Assembly: GCA_963573385.1 (NCBI GenBank)
Contig: CAUYLG010034868.1
Location: 1-64,000 of the forward strand
Direction: 5' to 3'
Length of the DNA stretch: 64,000 bases
Origin: Cacajao melanocephalus
Lineage: Eukaryota > Chordata > Mammalia > Primates > Pitheciidae
Position 1 is the stretch's first letter; each line of letters starts with the position of its first letter. The notes beneath the pieces were generated by a model. That model saw nothing but the letters and a program-made list of their open reading frames with translations. It was not told the origin of the DNA and searched no databases. Positions 1-12,165 of this stretch are shown here, in pieces. Made by a program: the position numbers and the translations under genes.

Positions 1-553
1 TAATATCCTGAAGAATATTTTCCAACTTGGATTCATTCTCTTCATGACATTCAAGTACACCTATCAGTCGTAAATTAGGTCTTTTCACATAGTCCCATAT
101 TTCTTGGAGACTTTGCTCATTCCTTTTTACTCTTTCTTCTCGAATCTTGTCTTCTCGTTTCATTTCATTAAGTTAGTCTGCGACCTCTAATGTCCTTTCT
201 TCTGCTTGATCAATTTGACTGTCAAAACCTGTGCATACTTCGCGAGGTTCTCGTATTGCGTTTTTCAGTTCCATTAATTCGCTTATATTCCTCTCCAAAT
301 TGTCCATTCTCATGAGCATTTTGTCAAACTCTTTTTCAAGGTTCTTAGTTTCTTTACATTGGGCTCGAACATGTTCTTTTAGCTCAGAAAAGTTTCTTAT
401 TATCCACCTTCTGAAGCCTAATTCTGTTAATGGATCGCACTTGTTCTCCATCAGGCCTTGTTCCCTTGTTGATAAGGAACTATGATCCCCTGTAGAAGGA
501 GAGGCATTCTGATTTTGAGTATTCTCAGCCTTTTTACACTGGTTTCTTCCCAT
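1..553 (-). pseudogene. L1 ORF1 N-terminal part, with an in-frame stop
   Basis: Translation on the minus strand from the ATG at 553 (a second ATG sits directly upstream at 556) gives an L1 ORF1p N-terminus with recognizable pieces such as ENTQNQNASPS, GFRRWIIRNFSELKE and IDQAEERTLEVAD. ORF1p is the RNA-binding coiled-coil protein of the L1 ribonucleoprotein. A TAA at 175-173 stops the frame after 126 codons. The same frame then continues with clear ORF1 homology (LNEMKRE..., later SLQEIWDYVKRPNLRLIGV) to the left edge, so this is one nonsense change rather than loss of sequence. The copy cannot make full-length ORF1p. Confidence 0.87.
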
Positions 554-1037
554 CATTGTAGGTTTATCCACCTGTCGTTTGTAATTGCCAACTTTCAAAT
601 TAGGTCTCTGAGTGGACGTCCAACTTGTTGATTCCCAGTGCCGAAATCTGAGCAACCCACTGTGCCTACTAAAACAGTGGCATTAAGATTCGCGGTGCTT
701 TTCTGTCCAGGAATCTCCGGTCTGGCTTCCCTCTTGAATCCCTTCTTCAATCAGGCAAATAGGCGACTGTCTTCCTGGCGCTCCAAACATCGACCAAAAG
801 GGGACTCAGTCCTGTTTACTCTGCACCGAGAACTGCCGCGCCGAGACGCCGGCAAAACTGCCACGCCGGCCACAAGAGTCGCACTGGCGACCCGTGGGGC
901 TCCTCCGCTGGGAATCTCCTGGTCCGTGGGCAACAAAAATTCATCTGTAAGTGTGGCGTCCTCTCGTTCTGTGCACTTTCTCTGGGACCTACAATCCTGA
1001 GCTGCTAGTAGTCAGCCATCTTGGATCTCTCTCCTAG
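1..1037 (-). mobile_element. L1 (LINE-1), 5' end with 5' UTR and start of ORF1, antisense to CCDC141
   Basis: Read on the minus strand, the element begins near 1037 with a short purine lead followed by ccaagatggctgac, the L1 5' end with its YY1-type site. A GC- and CpG-richer 5' UTR of about 485 bp follows, then ORF1 from 553. The rest of the element lies left of the window, so length and target duplication cannot be judged. The 5' UTR is shorter than the ~900 bp of young human L1, pointing to another or older primate L1 lineage. Its orientation is opposite to the host gene. Confidence 0.9.
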
Positions 1038-4000
1038 ATTTATTATACAAATAAAAAATATTGTGTATTTAAAAATGCTTTGAGCACAGCTTGGCACATT
1101 GTAAGTGTGCAATAATTTTCAAATGTTCACCATGTCACTACATACTTTGGTGGTCACTTTCTGAGCTTTACTGGATAATCACTAGCATATAAAATCAGAC
1201 ATATTGGCCACATCCTGCACCAATTCCATAAACCACTAAATGTTCTCATATGAACAGGGCATAAATGCCATTCCATGGCTTTATATCCAGTCTAGTTTAC
1301 TCAAAATGTCTGCTTTAGCTGCAAGATAGAGTTAAAAGCCAATTTTCCCTTCCTAAACTTTCTCCATCCTCTAGCTATTTCTTTAGGTCACTCATACTTA
1401 TTATAGTTGATTACATTTTCATTAATTGGTTCACTCCTGTATACTGTTCAGTTGAGCTGATGGCTTAGCAACAGTTTGATTATTGAAGGTCCCAAGTTGG
1501 TTGGTATGGGGGATGGGGACGTACACTGTGACCAAATTCACCCTCAGAAGTGTTGTGTGTGCTCCCTGGGAAAGGCTCTAGGGTTGCTTCTAACCCTCAT
1601 GCCCCTTGTATGACAAAATTAGCTGCTGCTGCCTGAGCTACCTGCTAGGCCCTGGGGCTGCCTGTGAGTCTCTTTTTACCTCTCTGAGCTCTTTTTCTTC
1701 CCTACCCCTGTGTTTGCCCTTGGTGACTGTGGCTTTCCTTTTTTCCTGCCACCATCCTAAACTAGACAGAGAGTAGAAATCATTTTCTCTTCTCCCCTCA
1801 TTCTTACAATCCAATCCCCAAAGACAAGCCAAATGGATGAATTAATTTTAATGAAATGTGTAGGGAGACTCTTAAGCAAACAATAAATGGCACACTTTAA
1901 AAAGATTAAGACTTCCTTTAAAATTTACCAGTTATTTATCCTGTCTATATAACAGTTTCTGATTCATCGTTTTTCCCAATGACCAGAGGTTCAGGCCAAA
2001 ACTTTGGTAGGAACTCCATTAAGCTGCATGACCTAGGAACTGGGAAGGTAAAATGAAAATGTCAATCTTTGGTCCCACTCTTAAGTAGCTTTGTACTGTC
2101 TGTCTGTCGGTCTGTCTCTCATTTTCTTTATCTCACACACACCGTGAATATAATTGGCTGCAGATCACTTAGAGTGGAACTTGAAGTGATATTGAGAAAA
2201 TCATGCCTTCGATATCTTTGGCAGGGATACACATTGCCAAGACACTGGGTGGGGCTCTGTTTCCTCTCCTGAAAAACAATTTCTTTCCACCACTGCAGTA
2301 GTTCTTTTCAATGAGTCGGAGGTAATACTAGAAATAAAATTTGTCCAGAGACTTCCACTGTACTGATTTTGTCCATTGGACCAAATAGCTTTCCATCTAT
2401 TAAGCAGTTGGAAGTAAAGAGCCTACCTAAACACAAATAATTGTCGTGGGCAGTGTTAAGAAGGGAAGTCCATTGTGCCATTGTTTTCTTGAAATATAGA
2501 TGTGAGAAGAGAAATCTGTTAGTACAAGTCAGAATAGTTAAATACATAAAATTATAATTCTAGATAGTAAAAAGGATTCTATGTAAAGCTGTTCATAAAG
2601 TAACAAGTTTTGCCTTAAAATAATAGATTTTAGCTTTCCTACTGCCCATCAGCAGAGAATACTGGGATTTGATACTGGAATTTGTTGATGAGACACTAAT
2701 GCCTTCCAGTTGATTTCAGTAATTCACAAAGGGCTCCCAAATTCTACAGTAGAAAATTGTGAGCTCTGTCCTCCTGGAATCTCTAAGTCCAAATAGTAAC
2801 AGGCCAATAACTAGATCAGTTCCAGAATACATCTAAAAATAGAAACCTGATCCATGTTTTTGGCAGTAATTACTTCTTCCTCCCCTACTCCCAAGTTTGC
2901 AGGTACAAACATCAGCAACACAGCTTCAGCATCACTTCTAATGTGCAGTAGAATCACCTAGTGGAGCAAATGGATATTTCAAGTCTGGCTATTGCTAGTT
3001 CGGTCCAGAGCTCATTTGACTGCATTGTCTAATACCAAACAAAGATAACTGGCTCCCCTATTGTAAAAGAAGAAAGAAAGAAAAAGCCCTATGGAAACAT
3101 GCCTTCAAAATCAAAGTAGGAATTAGAACTGTCACCTGTGACCATCAACTACAATTGAAAACATTTCTGTATATGTGTGTATTTTTGGTAATAGCAAGAG
3201 AGACTGTCAAAAAGTCTTGGGTTAAAGAAGATAAATAACTGATGCCTTTTTCCTTTATCAGTTTTTTGTCCTTAATAGAATCTGGTTATTCAGCAAGTTG
3301 TGCACATGAAAAAGAAAGTGAAAGTAATTTGATGAGATTTTCATCTCCCCTTAAGCATTTCTATTAAGGTGGTTTGAATTGCTTATTGCTAGCTCACCTC
3401 CTCCAGCATATTTGAAATAAAGATAAAAAAGATCTGATTTCAGATTGTGAAACAAATTGCAGAAAAATAAACTGCAGTGGTTTATGGCATTCTGATGCAT
3501 TGCTTTGGGCTGCGGCAGAAGTTCACCTTCTTGCCACCTGAGTTGTTTATCCTTGACCATCAGAGAGCATTTTCTACAGCTTGCACACCCATCTTTCAGT
3601 CCTGTCTTGGGAACTGAAGTTCTCAGTCTGCCCTTGCTGTCACCACTGCCCACAGCTGGCTTCTTCCTCTCAGGGACTCCTTTTGACAGCCCTAACCCAC
3701 ACATCCATTCTCCTCTCTGATGAAATATTTTCACTGAGCCCCTATGATTGTACACAGGACCTATTTCTGTGTTAAAACTGGGTTCTACAACCATAGCTTT
3801 GCCTTTTGGTTTTTATTTTAAGGACGCTCATAAACATAGCTTAATAAGAACCACTTCTCTTCTCCAGAATCCTATCTCTGCATATATATGTATATAAAAC
3901 GAGCAGGGAAAATATTGCATAGTTTATATTCTGACCCTGGCATTTCTACCCCTACCTATAAGAATTTCCCCTTATTGGTTGCGTGAACTTAGGTAAGTTA

Positions 4001-4457
4001 TTAAACTGTCTATTGAACTGTTACCTCATCTGTTGAAAAGGCAAATATCTCTGTCATAGGAGGGGTGCAAAGATTGGTTGAGGCTGTGTCATGACCTGCC
4101 TGAAGTGGTACCTAATGCTCTCTTGGAAGACTGGTTCACCTCTTTCACTTTCTTCATTCCTATCTATCAGCAGGGGTCCAAAGTGAGACTTCCAACAAGC
4201 AAAAAGGAGTCTTTCTTTGCTCAAAGCTAAATACCTTCAGTAGATATTTAGCCCAACCTTCCTGCTTTTCCAACCTTCCCACTCTTTTGGTACATCCCTG
4301 AATCAACTTTCCTCATGCATCTTCAGTGATGAACAAGACATGCAAAGAAATCCATGTCTCACATAATCAAAGAAAAAAAAATGTGGGAAGGAGCCCCTTT
4401 GTTACATCTGCTTTCCTCAAAGGTATTATTGTTTACTTAGCCAATGAATGTAGACAG
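1038..4457. other. Intronic stretch, mostly unrecognized
   Basis: No exon, RNA gene or strong repeat was recognized over most of this stretch. About 3915-4085 resembles a degraded + strand MIR (gcgtgaacttaggtaagttattaaac, then ttacctcatctgt). About 2910-2985 has a weak MER5-like phrase (tgtgcagtagaatcaccta). The short ORFs here have no family signature. Confidence 0.5.
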
Positions 4458-4872
4458 TGTCTTAGTTCATTTTGCACTGCTACAAAGGAACACCTGAAAC
4501 TGGGTAATTTATGAAGATGAAAGGGTTATTTGGCTCATGATTCTGCTGGCTGAAAGATTGGGCATCTGTTGAAAGCTTCAGGCTGCTTCCACCCACGGTG
4601 GAAGGTGAAGGGGAGCTTGCCTGTACAGAGATCACATGGCAAGAGAGGAAGCAAGAGAAAGTGTGGAGACTCCAGGCTCTTTTTAACAACCAGGTCTGCT
4701 GGGAACTAATAAAGGGAGAACTTACCCCCAACCCCCATGGAGGGAGGGCATTAATCTATTCATGAGGGGTCCGCCCCCATGATCCAAACACCTTCCATTA
4801 GATCCCATCTCCAACACTGGGGATCAAATTTCAGTGTGGGGTTTAGAGGGGACAAACATCGAAACTGTAGCA
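4458..4872 (-). mobile_element. Solitary MaLR LTR (MST/MLT1 type)
   Basis: On the minus strand it runs tgctac...taagaca, the TG...CA ends of a MaLR (ERVL-MaLR) LTR, and carries family phrases such as aactgggtaatttat and catgatccaaacacc. It is about 415 bp. No internal region follows, so it is a solo LTR. A 5-bp duplication is not evident. Confidence 0.8.
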
Positions 4873-5189
4873 GCCAATAAAAGTTTTTGAAAGTGTCTCT
4901 GGTTTTTACTTCCTCATCCCCTACCTAGATGTTCATAAATGCTTATCAACTGATACCTTACACCACTCTTCTCCTGACTCCACTTTTTAAAATATCCTTA
5001 ATTAAAGCTCAGTCCTTAAGTCTACATTTAACAGATAAAGATAGTCCAAATATATTTTAATTGGAGAACCATCTAATACTAATATAATGCAAACTAAAAA
5101 GTAAAAAGCCACATAAAAGAGTGAAAAGCAATACTATCTTTAAATTAACCCAACATATCTGAAATGTTTTTTCAATAAGTAATCAATAC

Positions 5190-5480
5190 TTTTTTTTTTT
5201 TTAATTGAGACAGGGTCTCACTCCTGTTGCCAAGGCTGGAGTGCAATGGCATGATCTTGGCTCACTGCAGCCTCAACTTCGCAGGCTCAGATAATCCTTC
5301 TGCCTCAGCCTCTCTGGATTGCTGGGATTACAGGTGTGTGCCACCAGACCCAGCTAATGTTTTAGTAGAGACTGAGTTTTGCCGTGTTGTCCAGGGTGGT
5401 CTCAAACTCTTGAGCTCAAGCGATCCACCCACCTCAGCTTCCTAAAATGCTAGGTTTACAGGCATGAGCCACTATACTGA
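5190..5480 (-). mobile_element. Alu, old (AluJ-like)
   Basis: A poly(T) at 5191 starts a full dimeric Alu in antisense, ending at the head-equivalent aggcatgagccact. There are many changes from consensus, plus gagctcaagcgatccacc, which is typical of J-type copies. Confidence 0.88.
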
Positions 5481-7525
5481 TACTCATACTAACATTTCAT
5501 AGTGAGATATTTTTCTTATATTTTATGCTAAGTCTGAATCTGCTGTGTGCTTTACACATGGAGCATGTCTTAATTGGGACTAGTCACTTTCCAAGTACTA
5601 GATAGCTATGTATAGTTAGTGGCTACTGTATTGGACAGACAGGCTTTCCTGCTACCCCACTTTAACTTTCAAGGCAGCTCTTGGTTTTCATTGAGCATTC
5701 CCAATTGCTTCCTCTCTGCATCTTTGCTGACTTTCCTTTTTCTCCATCTCTTGTCAGTCTGTGATAGATACCACCCTATCACTCCACACTCACACGCACA
5801 CACAAAAAAAAATCTGCCTCCTTCTCTGTTGAGTTCTACCTCCTCTGGGCATCAAGTACCTAGAATGCCCTATCAAATTGATGGAATGACCATGATCATG
5901 TTGCTCAGATGAAACTGAAAAGTAGGAACTGGGAAGAAAGGAAAAATGTTCTAATTTACCCTTTTAATCCATCATTGCCCAGAACCAATTTCCAGTGCAT
6001 ACTTTGAACACTTTTTGTTTTCCTTCCTTTGAACATCTCCTCAGCTTGTGGCTCATGTTTTCATTGTTTTGCAGGGATCATGTTCTACAGAAATGTCCTG
6101 GTGCATCATTTACTGTACTTATCACTCAGGCTTCTGGACAGCAGCTGATATAATTTAAAAGCTTATAAAAAGTGCGCTTAGAATATCTATGCAGCTGTCT
6201 GCAGTAGCTACTTGCTGGGCACAATGACTGATTTACTAGGTGGCAGAATATTGTGGTTGACATGCTGCTGGTTATTTAGGGTGTCTTATTTTATCACCAG
6301 AAGGACTCTGAGACCTATTTTGTGTGCATCTCAGAGCATACATGGTAAATCTGATCTAAGAGTCTGCTCCTGTGTGTGAATACCTCATAATGAGTTGTAA
6401 CACCCTCATGATGATCTACTTACTTCTGAATTTTATGCCAACTTGTTTTTATGTTTCTTTCCAGGGTGCATCTGGTAGTAAAAGTCTGTAGATCTAGAAA
6501 GTCAACATGATTTAACAGGCAGGAACGTGAACAACATACACTGAACATTACTGTAGTTCTTTAACTACATTCTCCTAAAGGGAATAGTATTGTCTTACAG
6601 GAATGGTATCTTTGGGGAGTTGAAATCGTATGTGCCAAATCTAGGAGATGAGGTCAGTAGATACCATTTAAAAATGAAAACAACTCACTCTTTCACAGCT
6701 TTCATCATGCTGGCATGTGTTAGATGACAAGTCTTTGACTCATAAAGTTTAATAAGATTATCTGAGGGTTCAGGCTTCTCACCTGTTTTTAGAGATTAGC
6801 GAACACCTGTTTGTACCCATTTTTCATCCACTGAGATTCTATATTAACTGTCCCTGTTAAATCATTCTTGAGATGTCCAGTCCCTCCCACTTTAGCTAAG
6901 AATAAATAAAACTCACTTTCATTTAATAAAATAGATGATCTCTGGAAGTTAGTTATATTTGTGATCCACTTTACTTCTAGGAAACCCTTAAATCATTGCT
7001 CTAGTTGTGTTTCTATAGAGGAACACTGAATTTTTGGAAGAAAATTATTTTGCTTTTCAAAATAAAATAATAAATGTTAAGCTGTTGATAAAATACTCTC
7101 TCTGTGTTTTAGTAGGCACATTGTAAGTATCATCTAGCTCTAAGTGGATACCAGAAAACCAGACTATCTTCAAATAATTGTAAATAAATAAGCACAATAC
7201 TTATATATCATGATGACTAACTAGATAATGTGTGTATTGTATTCTGCATAGACTACCAAATATTCAAAATAAAATGAGATATATGTCACATGAAAACTGC
7301 TACAAGGCCACCAGCATTCTTTGCACTAATGATGGACTAAAATGCTGGTTAGTAAAGACGTTTCCAGTTAGCAGAAAGCTGGAGAAATGCTTCCACCCTG
7401 TATTTTAACTGCCTAATTCCATGCTGGAAAATACTAAGAGTTGGTGCAGATGTTTGATCCTATAGCCAGCTTTGTGATATCAGCCCTATAAATGATGTGC
7501 CTTATTCTAGGCGAGCCCTGAACTC

Positions 7526-7529
<4 letters not shown>
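5481..7529. other. Intronic stretch, nothing recognized
   Basis: I see no exon, repeat of known family or RNA gene here. The sequence is AT-rich with short spurious ORFs. Confidence 0.45.

Positions 7530-7565
<36 letters not shown>
7530..7565. repeat. (GT)n microsatellite, ~18 units
   Basis: Uninterrupted GT/TG dinucleotide run of about 36 bp, likely polymorphic. Confidence 0.98.
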
Positions 7566-7568
<3 letters not shown>

Positions 7569-7851
7569 CCATGTGTCATGTGCATGTATTGTGTGGAACT
7601 TCTAATCTAATCTAGAGTTCTCCTTGGCCACCTGTTTCACACATTTCTCCATGTTACAGGATTTCAGAGAAATCCTGAGACGCTGCAGGCACAACAGCAG
7701 TGTGCCTTTCCCCAACCTAGGCTGGGGAAAGACACAGTATCAGGCTTGGAATTTAGATGCCCATTGTTTTGAATGGGCTGCCACTGTTCATTTTCCAGAT
7801 TTGAAGTCATTACCCCTGATGGCAGGGCTGTAAGACTTTAAATGTCCCAAG

Positions 7852-8085
7852 CATGGCAGCAGGGTACAATGGAAAGAGCATGGACTTTGAAATCCTGCAA
7901 ACTGGAGGACAAATTCTGTCTCTGCTGCTTACTTTGTGGCTGTGGATAAGTTGCTTAACTGCTTCAAAACTCCATTATCTCATTTCTAAAATGATGATAT
8001 CATGACTCTTATAAAGTTGTTGAGAGAAATAGAGATGATGCCCTAGAAGCAACTAGCAAACTGTCTAGTTTGTAGTAGTCTCTTA
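7852..8085 (+). mobile_element. MIR SINE
   Basis: The order of MIR landmarks is intact on the + strand: tggaaagagcatgga, then gataagttgcttaactg, then ttataaagttgttgagagaaa. It is degraded, as expected for this ancient family. Confidence 0.75.
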
Positions 8086-8100
8086 AGAATCAGTCATTAT

Positions 8101-8394
8101 GGCCAGGTGCTGGTGGCTCACGCCTATAATCCCAGCACTTTGGGAGGCTGAGGTGGGTGCATCACAAGGTCAGGAGTTCATGACCAGCCTGGTCAACATG
8201 ATGAAACCCCGTCCCTACTAAAAATACAAAAATTAGCCAGTATGGTGGCGGGTGCCTGTAATCCCAGCCACTCAGGAAGCTGAGGCAGAGAATTACTTGA
8301 ACCTGGAAGGAGGAGATTGCAGTGAGCCAAGATCGTGCCACTGAACTCCAGCCTGGGTGACAGAGCAAGACTCCATCTCAAAAAAAAAAAAAAA
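8101..8394 (+). mobile_element. AluS, full length
   Basis: Begins ggccaggtgctggtggctca and ends in a short poly(A), with both monomers. An imperfect target duplication flanks it: agaatcagtcattat before and agaataagtcgttat after. It sits about 750 bp upstream of exon A in the same orientation as the gene. Confidence 0.93.
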
Positions 8395-9138
8395 GAATAA
8401 GTCGTTATGACGTGATCATAAGAATAATGCTATACAGGATTCGAGAGTAAAAATTTAAGTCTCCTTTAATTAGGATAAGGAATCTGCATCCAGGACCCTC
8501 ATGTCAAGTTATGAAATCGTTTAAAAATGTATAGATTGTTTCAAGTCCTTTGCTATTTGTTGTTTCAGCACTGTGTATGGCATGTATTATAAATCAAGTC
8601 AATGTGAATGTGAGTCATGCCCTTACCACTTATAATGTTAATGGATTTTAATAACCTCTGTTTTCTGGATATAGCTTTCCAACACTTATAGCAAACTAAA
8701 TATTTTTGTGTTTTTTTATGGCAGAAAATATAATTCTACATTTACTGTTTAACATCTTCATATGGGTTTATATAACTATACTTTGATTCACATTTATTTC
8801 TAGGAAAGAAGACATATTTTGAAAGAATTCGTGATTTATGGACTACTTGGGACTCTATTTTGATTCTTTGTTAGGAAATTTTGATTTTCTTTATGCCGTG
8901 TAATCTGACCTGATTAGTCATTTTCATACTTTATTGGGGATTTTTTTTCTCTTATGCATGTAGAGGTTAAAATGAAGAAAAAATTCAAAATTTGCTCATA
9001 TTCTATAAATACATGATATAGTTTATATAAAGAGAAATTAAAGTAGCTTAAGTTTTGGAAGTTTGAGGGACTATTTTTGAATTTTTTACTCACTTATTCT
9101 GATCATTTGAATTTTGATCTTTCTTTGCTGCTTCTTAG

Positions 9139-9255
9139 GTTACTTGTTGGTTCCAGAAAACTATAAGAGATTTACAGGAACAAAGTCTAGGTTCATCACT
9201 TTCAGACAATGAGGACCTAATTCGTAAGCACGAGAAACTGATAATAAAAGCAAAG
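9139..9255 (+). CDS. CCDC141: CCDC141 internal coding exon A (39 codons)
   Basis: The acceptor is a pyrimidine-rich tract ending cttcttag before 9139; the donor after 9255 is AAG|gtaaga, close to consensus. Frame 0 gives 39 residues beginning [15 protein letters not shown] and ending EKLIIKAK, all helix-compatible, with a Trp near the start as expected for helix A of a spectrin-like repeat. Both ends are phase 0, so skipping would keep the frame. Upstream lies an AluS on the + strand (8101-8394); downstream a MIR begins about 210 bp after the donor. Compared with the human protein as I remember it, this exon differs at about 5 of 39 positions, more than the other exons. The exon lies within the N-terminal rod; no catalytic motif is expected or seen. 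Confidence 0.88.
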
Positions 9256-9466
9256 GTAAGAGATATATTAGACACATTAAAAATAATTGAAAAATTGCAT
9301 TAACTTTTCTTGAATCTGCTTCTGTGAGTAATTTAGAGGAAAACTGAAAACTCTCTTTGATAAATCTATTCATGTAAAAAAATATCTCAATAACATTAGC
9401 AAATACCACTGTGCATTGACAGGGCTTCCAGAAAATGATAAACAAATTAACAGCTTCTACAACAAT

Positions 9467-9700
9467 AACTATCTTTTTCTGAATAGTTACTATGTGCCAG
9501 GCACTATACTATGTATGTGAGATGCATTATCAAAATTATAACAAGACCCCTAAGGTGGAGATATTATTTTCCCCATTTTATGCCTCAAAACAAATAAAAT
9601 ACAGAGACTTGGAAATGCAAAGTCGCTTGACCAATGTAATATATCTTGTCAGTGGCAGATTTGAAATTCATTTGTAGGTTTTGTCTGATACAAAGGCTCA
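9467..9700 (-). mobile_element. MIR SINE
   Basis: Antisense MIR signature in order: ctatgtgccaggcactata, then ccccattttatgcctcaaa, then gtcagtggcagatttga. It lies about 210 bp after the exon A donor. Confidence 0.75.
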
Positions 9701-10989
9701 AGCTCTTAAATATTACACTTTTTTAGCTTTCTAAAAACTTTTTGTCTACACTGAGATACCACTACTATGAGTCATTTTCATGACTGCCAGATATAGTTTG
9801 ATTGCTGTTCCCATTTATACTTCTTTGATTCCTTAACTTGCTTCAGATTTCTCAGTTTTACAGGAAGTAATGGCTACCGGCCAGGCAGCCACTTATAGGT
9901 GTATAGAATGCACTAAAATGTAAGCATGAAGTACAGAAAGCAAGATGGGTAAAGCACCCGTGCTGCAGTTGACCTTCTCTCCACTGTGTCTTCTTATTTG
10001 GAAATCAATGTATTTATACATCTGGGGTCTATAAATACTTTCCAAAATTCTTTACAGAGCCTCCATGTTAACCTCCAAGAAAACAAAAGTCCATCATAGT
10101 AGATGGAATGGAAACAGTGAATATTCACTATCAAGATTTATAGAACTTTGCATTATTAATATTTTAGATGACTGATAGTTGTAGGTAGAGCTAAGTCATA
10201 AAGCTCTAGAAAACAATGGGCCAAGACTACACGACAATAGTTGAATACAGGCTATACAAGTCAAGTATTCACATGTCTGAGAAGATAGGAGTCAGCAGGG
10301 TGAGTACAGAATCAGTTATTTTGACTGCATTTATTTAGACTTAAATCTTCTCGTAGGGATCATGACACATTTGTTTCAGTTTCTTGCTTCTGTTTGAACA
10401 CTCCAGTGTCTTGTAGGCATTCAAAGTGTTTTGTTTGAATATTTGACTGATTGATAAAAGGTACACTTACAGAGGACTATTGACTTGTAATGACTGATTA
10501 TTTTTTAAGTTCTTCAAATTTTTCAGCATTTGGTTTATCTGTTTAGGAGGTTAACTTTTTTCGTTGAATTATGTAGTAATTTATTCTGTTTGTATCAAAC
10601 TTTTTTCATTGAATTATATAGCAATTTATTCTGTTTGTATCAAACTCAAGTTTTATCAGTGAAAATTCTATCAAAAGCCCCAAATGCTAAGCACCAGATC
10701 ACCAAAATTGCATAAGACACTACTTCCTTTAATACAAAAAAACCCAGTATATAATATACACATAATTTAGACACACCTTGGGGTTATATTCACTGTAAAT
10801 GTGGAGTTACGGTTTCCTCTAGCCCTGAAGACAGTCTGGAATAGAATATTTGTTAATGTTTGACCTTAGTAGGGCACAGTTTTTGTCATAGTTTATAGCT
10901 CATATTTCAACTTCTGATGTGCATAAACAAAAAAGCATATAGATATTCTTTCCATCAATATTAAGTTGCAGGTATAAGGGATGTAAACA
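9701..10989. other. Intronic stretch with a local 45-bp tandem duplication
   Basis: Apart from the two-copy 45-bp repeat at 10556-10645, no known repeat, exon or RNA was recognized. Confidence 0.45.
10556..10645. repeat. 45-bp tandem duplication, two copies
   Basis: Units 10556-10600 and 10601-10645 each run from a T6 tract to tctgtttgtatcaaac and differ at three positions. It is a simple local duplication in intron. Confidence 0.92.
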
Positions 10990-11530
10990 ATAATTTTTTA
11001 AAAACTATTTTTAGAGCAGTTTTAAGTTCACAGCAAAATTAAGAGGAAGGTATAGAGATTTCCGTATACCCCCTGCCCCCACACATCCATAGCCTCCCCC
11101 ATTATCAACATCCCCACCAGAGTGGTGCATTTGTAACAATGGATGGCCCTACATTGACGTATCATTATCACCCAAAGTTCATAGCTTACATGAGGGTTCA
11201 CTCTTGGTATTGTACATTCTATGTGTTTGGACAAATGTATGATGACATGTGTTGAATGATTGAACATCATTGAATTATACAGATTATTTTTGCTGCCCTA
11301 AAACTCCTCTGTGCTCTGCCTGTTCATTATTTTCCACACCTCCAACTCCTGACAACCACTGATCTTTTTACTGTCTTCACAGTTTTGCCTTTTCCAGAAT
11401 GTCATGTAGTTAGAATTGTACAGTATGTAGCCTTTTCAGATTGGCATTTTTCACTTAGTAGAATATATTTAAGTTTTCTTTATGTCTTTTCATGACTTGA
11501 TAGCTCATTCCTGTTTAGAAATAAATAATA
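10990..11530 (-). mobile_element. Old L1 (L1M type), 3' part
   Basis: Antisense 3' end phrases are recognizable: acaaatgtatgatgacatgtg, then aactcctgacaaccactgatc, then ttttgccttttccagaatgtc, then catgacttgatagctcatt. It is cut short at about 11530, where an Alu fragment begins. Confidence 0.75.
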
Positions 11531-11534
11531 TTCT

Positions 11535-11670
11535 AGACAAGCCTGGATAACATAGGGAGACTCCATCTCTACAAAAAATTTAAATGATTAGCCAAGTGTG
11601 GTGGTACATGTCGGTGGTCCCAGTTATGCAGGAGGCTGAGGTGGGAGGATCGTTTGAGCTTTGGAGGTTC
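11535..11670 (+). mobile_element. Alu fragment (AluJ-like)
   Basis: Only an internal piece is present, from caagcctggataacatag to gaggatcgtttgagctttgg. Both ends of the Alu are missing. Confidence 0.8.
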
Positions 11671-11849
11671 CAGAGAAGTATATCCACTTCCTTTAGGGTC
11701 CTGAACTATTCTGCATCCTGTGCGGAAGCTGAGTACTGCCCCACGTACTCAAGTAGTTTTCAAGTCAAACTGTCTTTGAAAAGTGAGGCAGAGAAACCTA
11801 TTTCTCTTACAGCATCCCTGAGAGTAAATTTCTTTTCTTTTCTTTTTTC

Positions 11850-12165
11850 TTTCTTTCCTTTTTTTTTGAGATGGGGTCTCTCTCTGTTACTGGAGTACAG
11901 TAGTGCAATCATGGTCCACTACAGCTTTGAAATCCTGGGCTCAAGTGATTCTCCTACCTTAGCGTCCCAAGCAACTGGGACTACAGGTGCACACCACCAC
12001 ATTTGGCTCATTTTTTATTTATTTATTTTTCTATTTATTTGTAGAGATGGGGTCTTGCTATGTTTCTCAGGCTGATCATGAACTCCTGGCCTCAAGTGAT
12101 CATCCCACCTCAGCCTCCTAAATTGCTGGGATTACAGGCATGAACCATCATAACTGGCAAATTTA
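11850..12165 (-). mobile_element. AluJ, full length
   Basis: Antisense dimer from ttttttttgagatggggtct to gcatgaaccatcataactgg. The middle A-rich linker is expanded as a ttta-rich run. It has the opposite orientation to the Alu upstream of exon A. Confidence 0.9.

Noticed and set aside
3351..3794. 147-codon minus-strand ORF, one of the longest in the window
   Set aside because: No domain, no codon or splice evidence, opposite strand to the gene and overlapped by two + strand ORFs.
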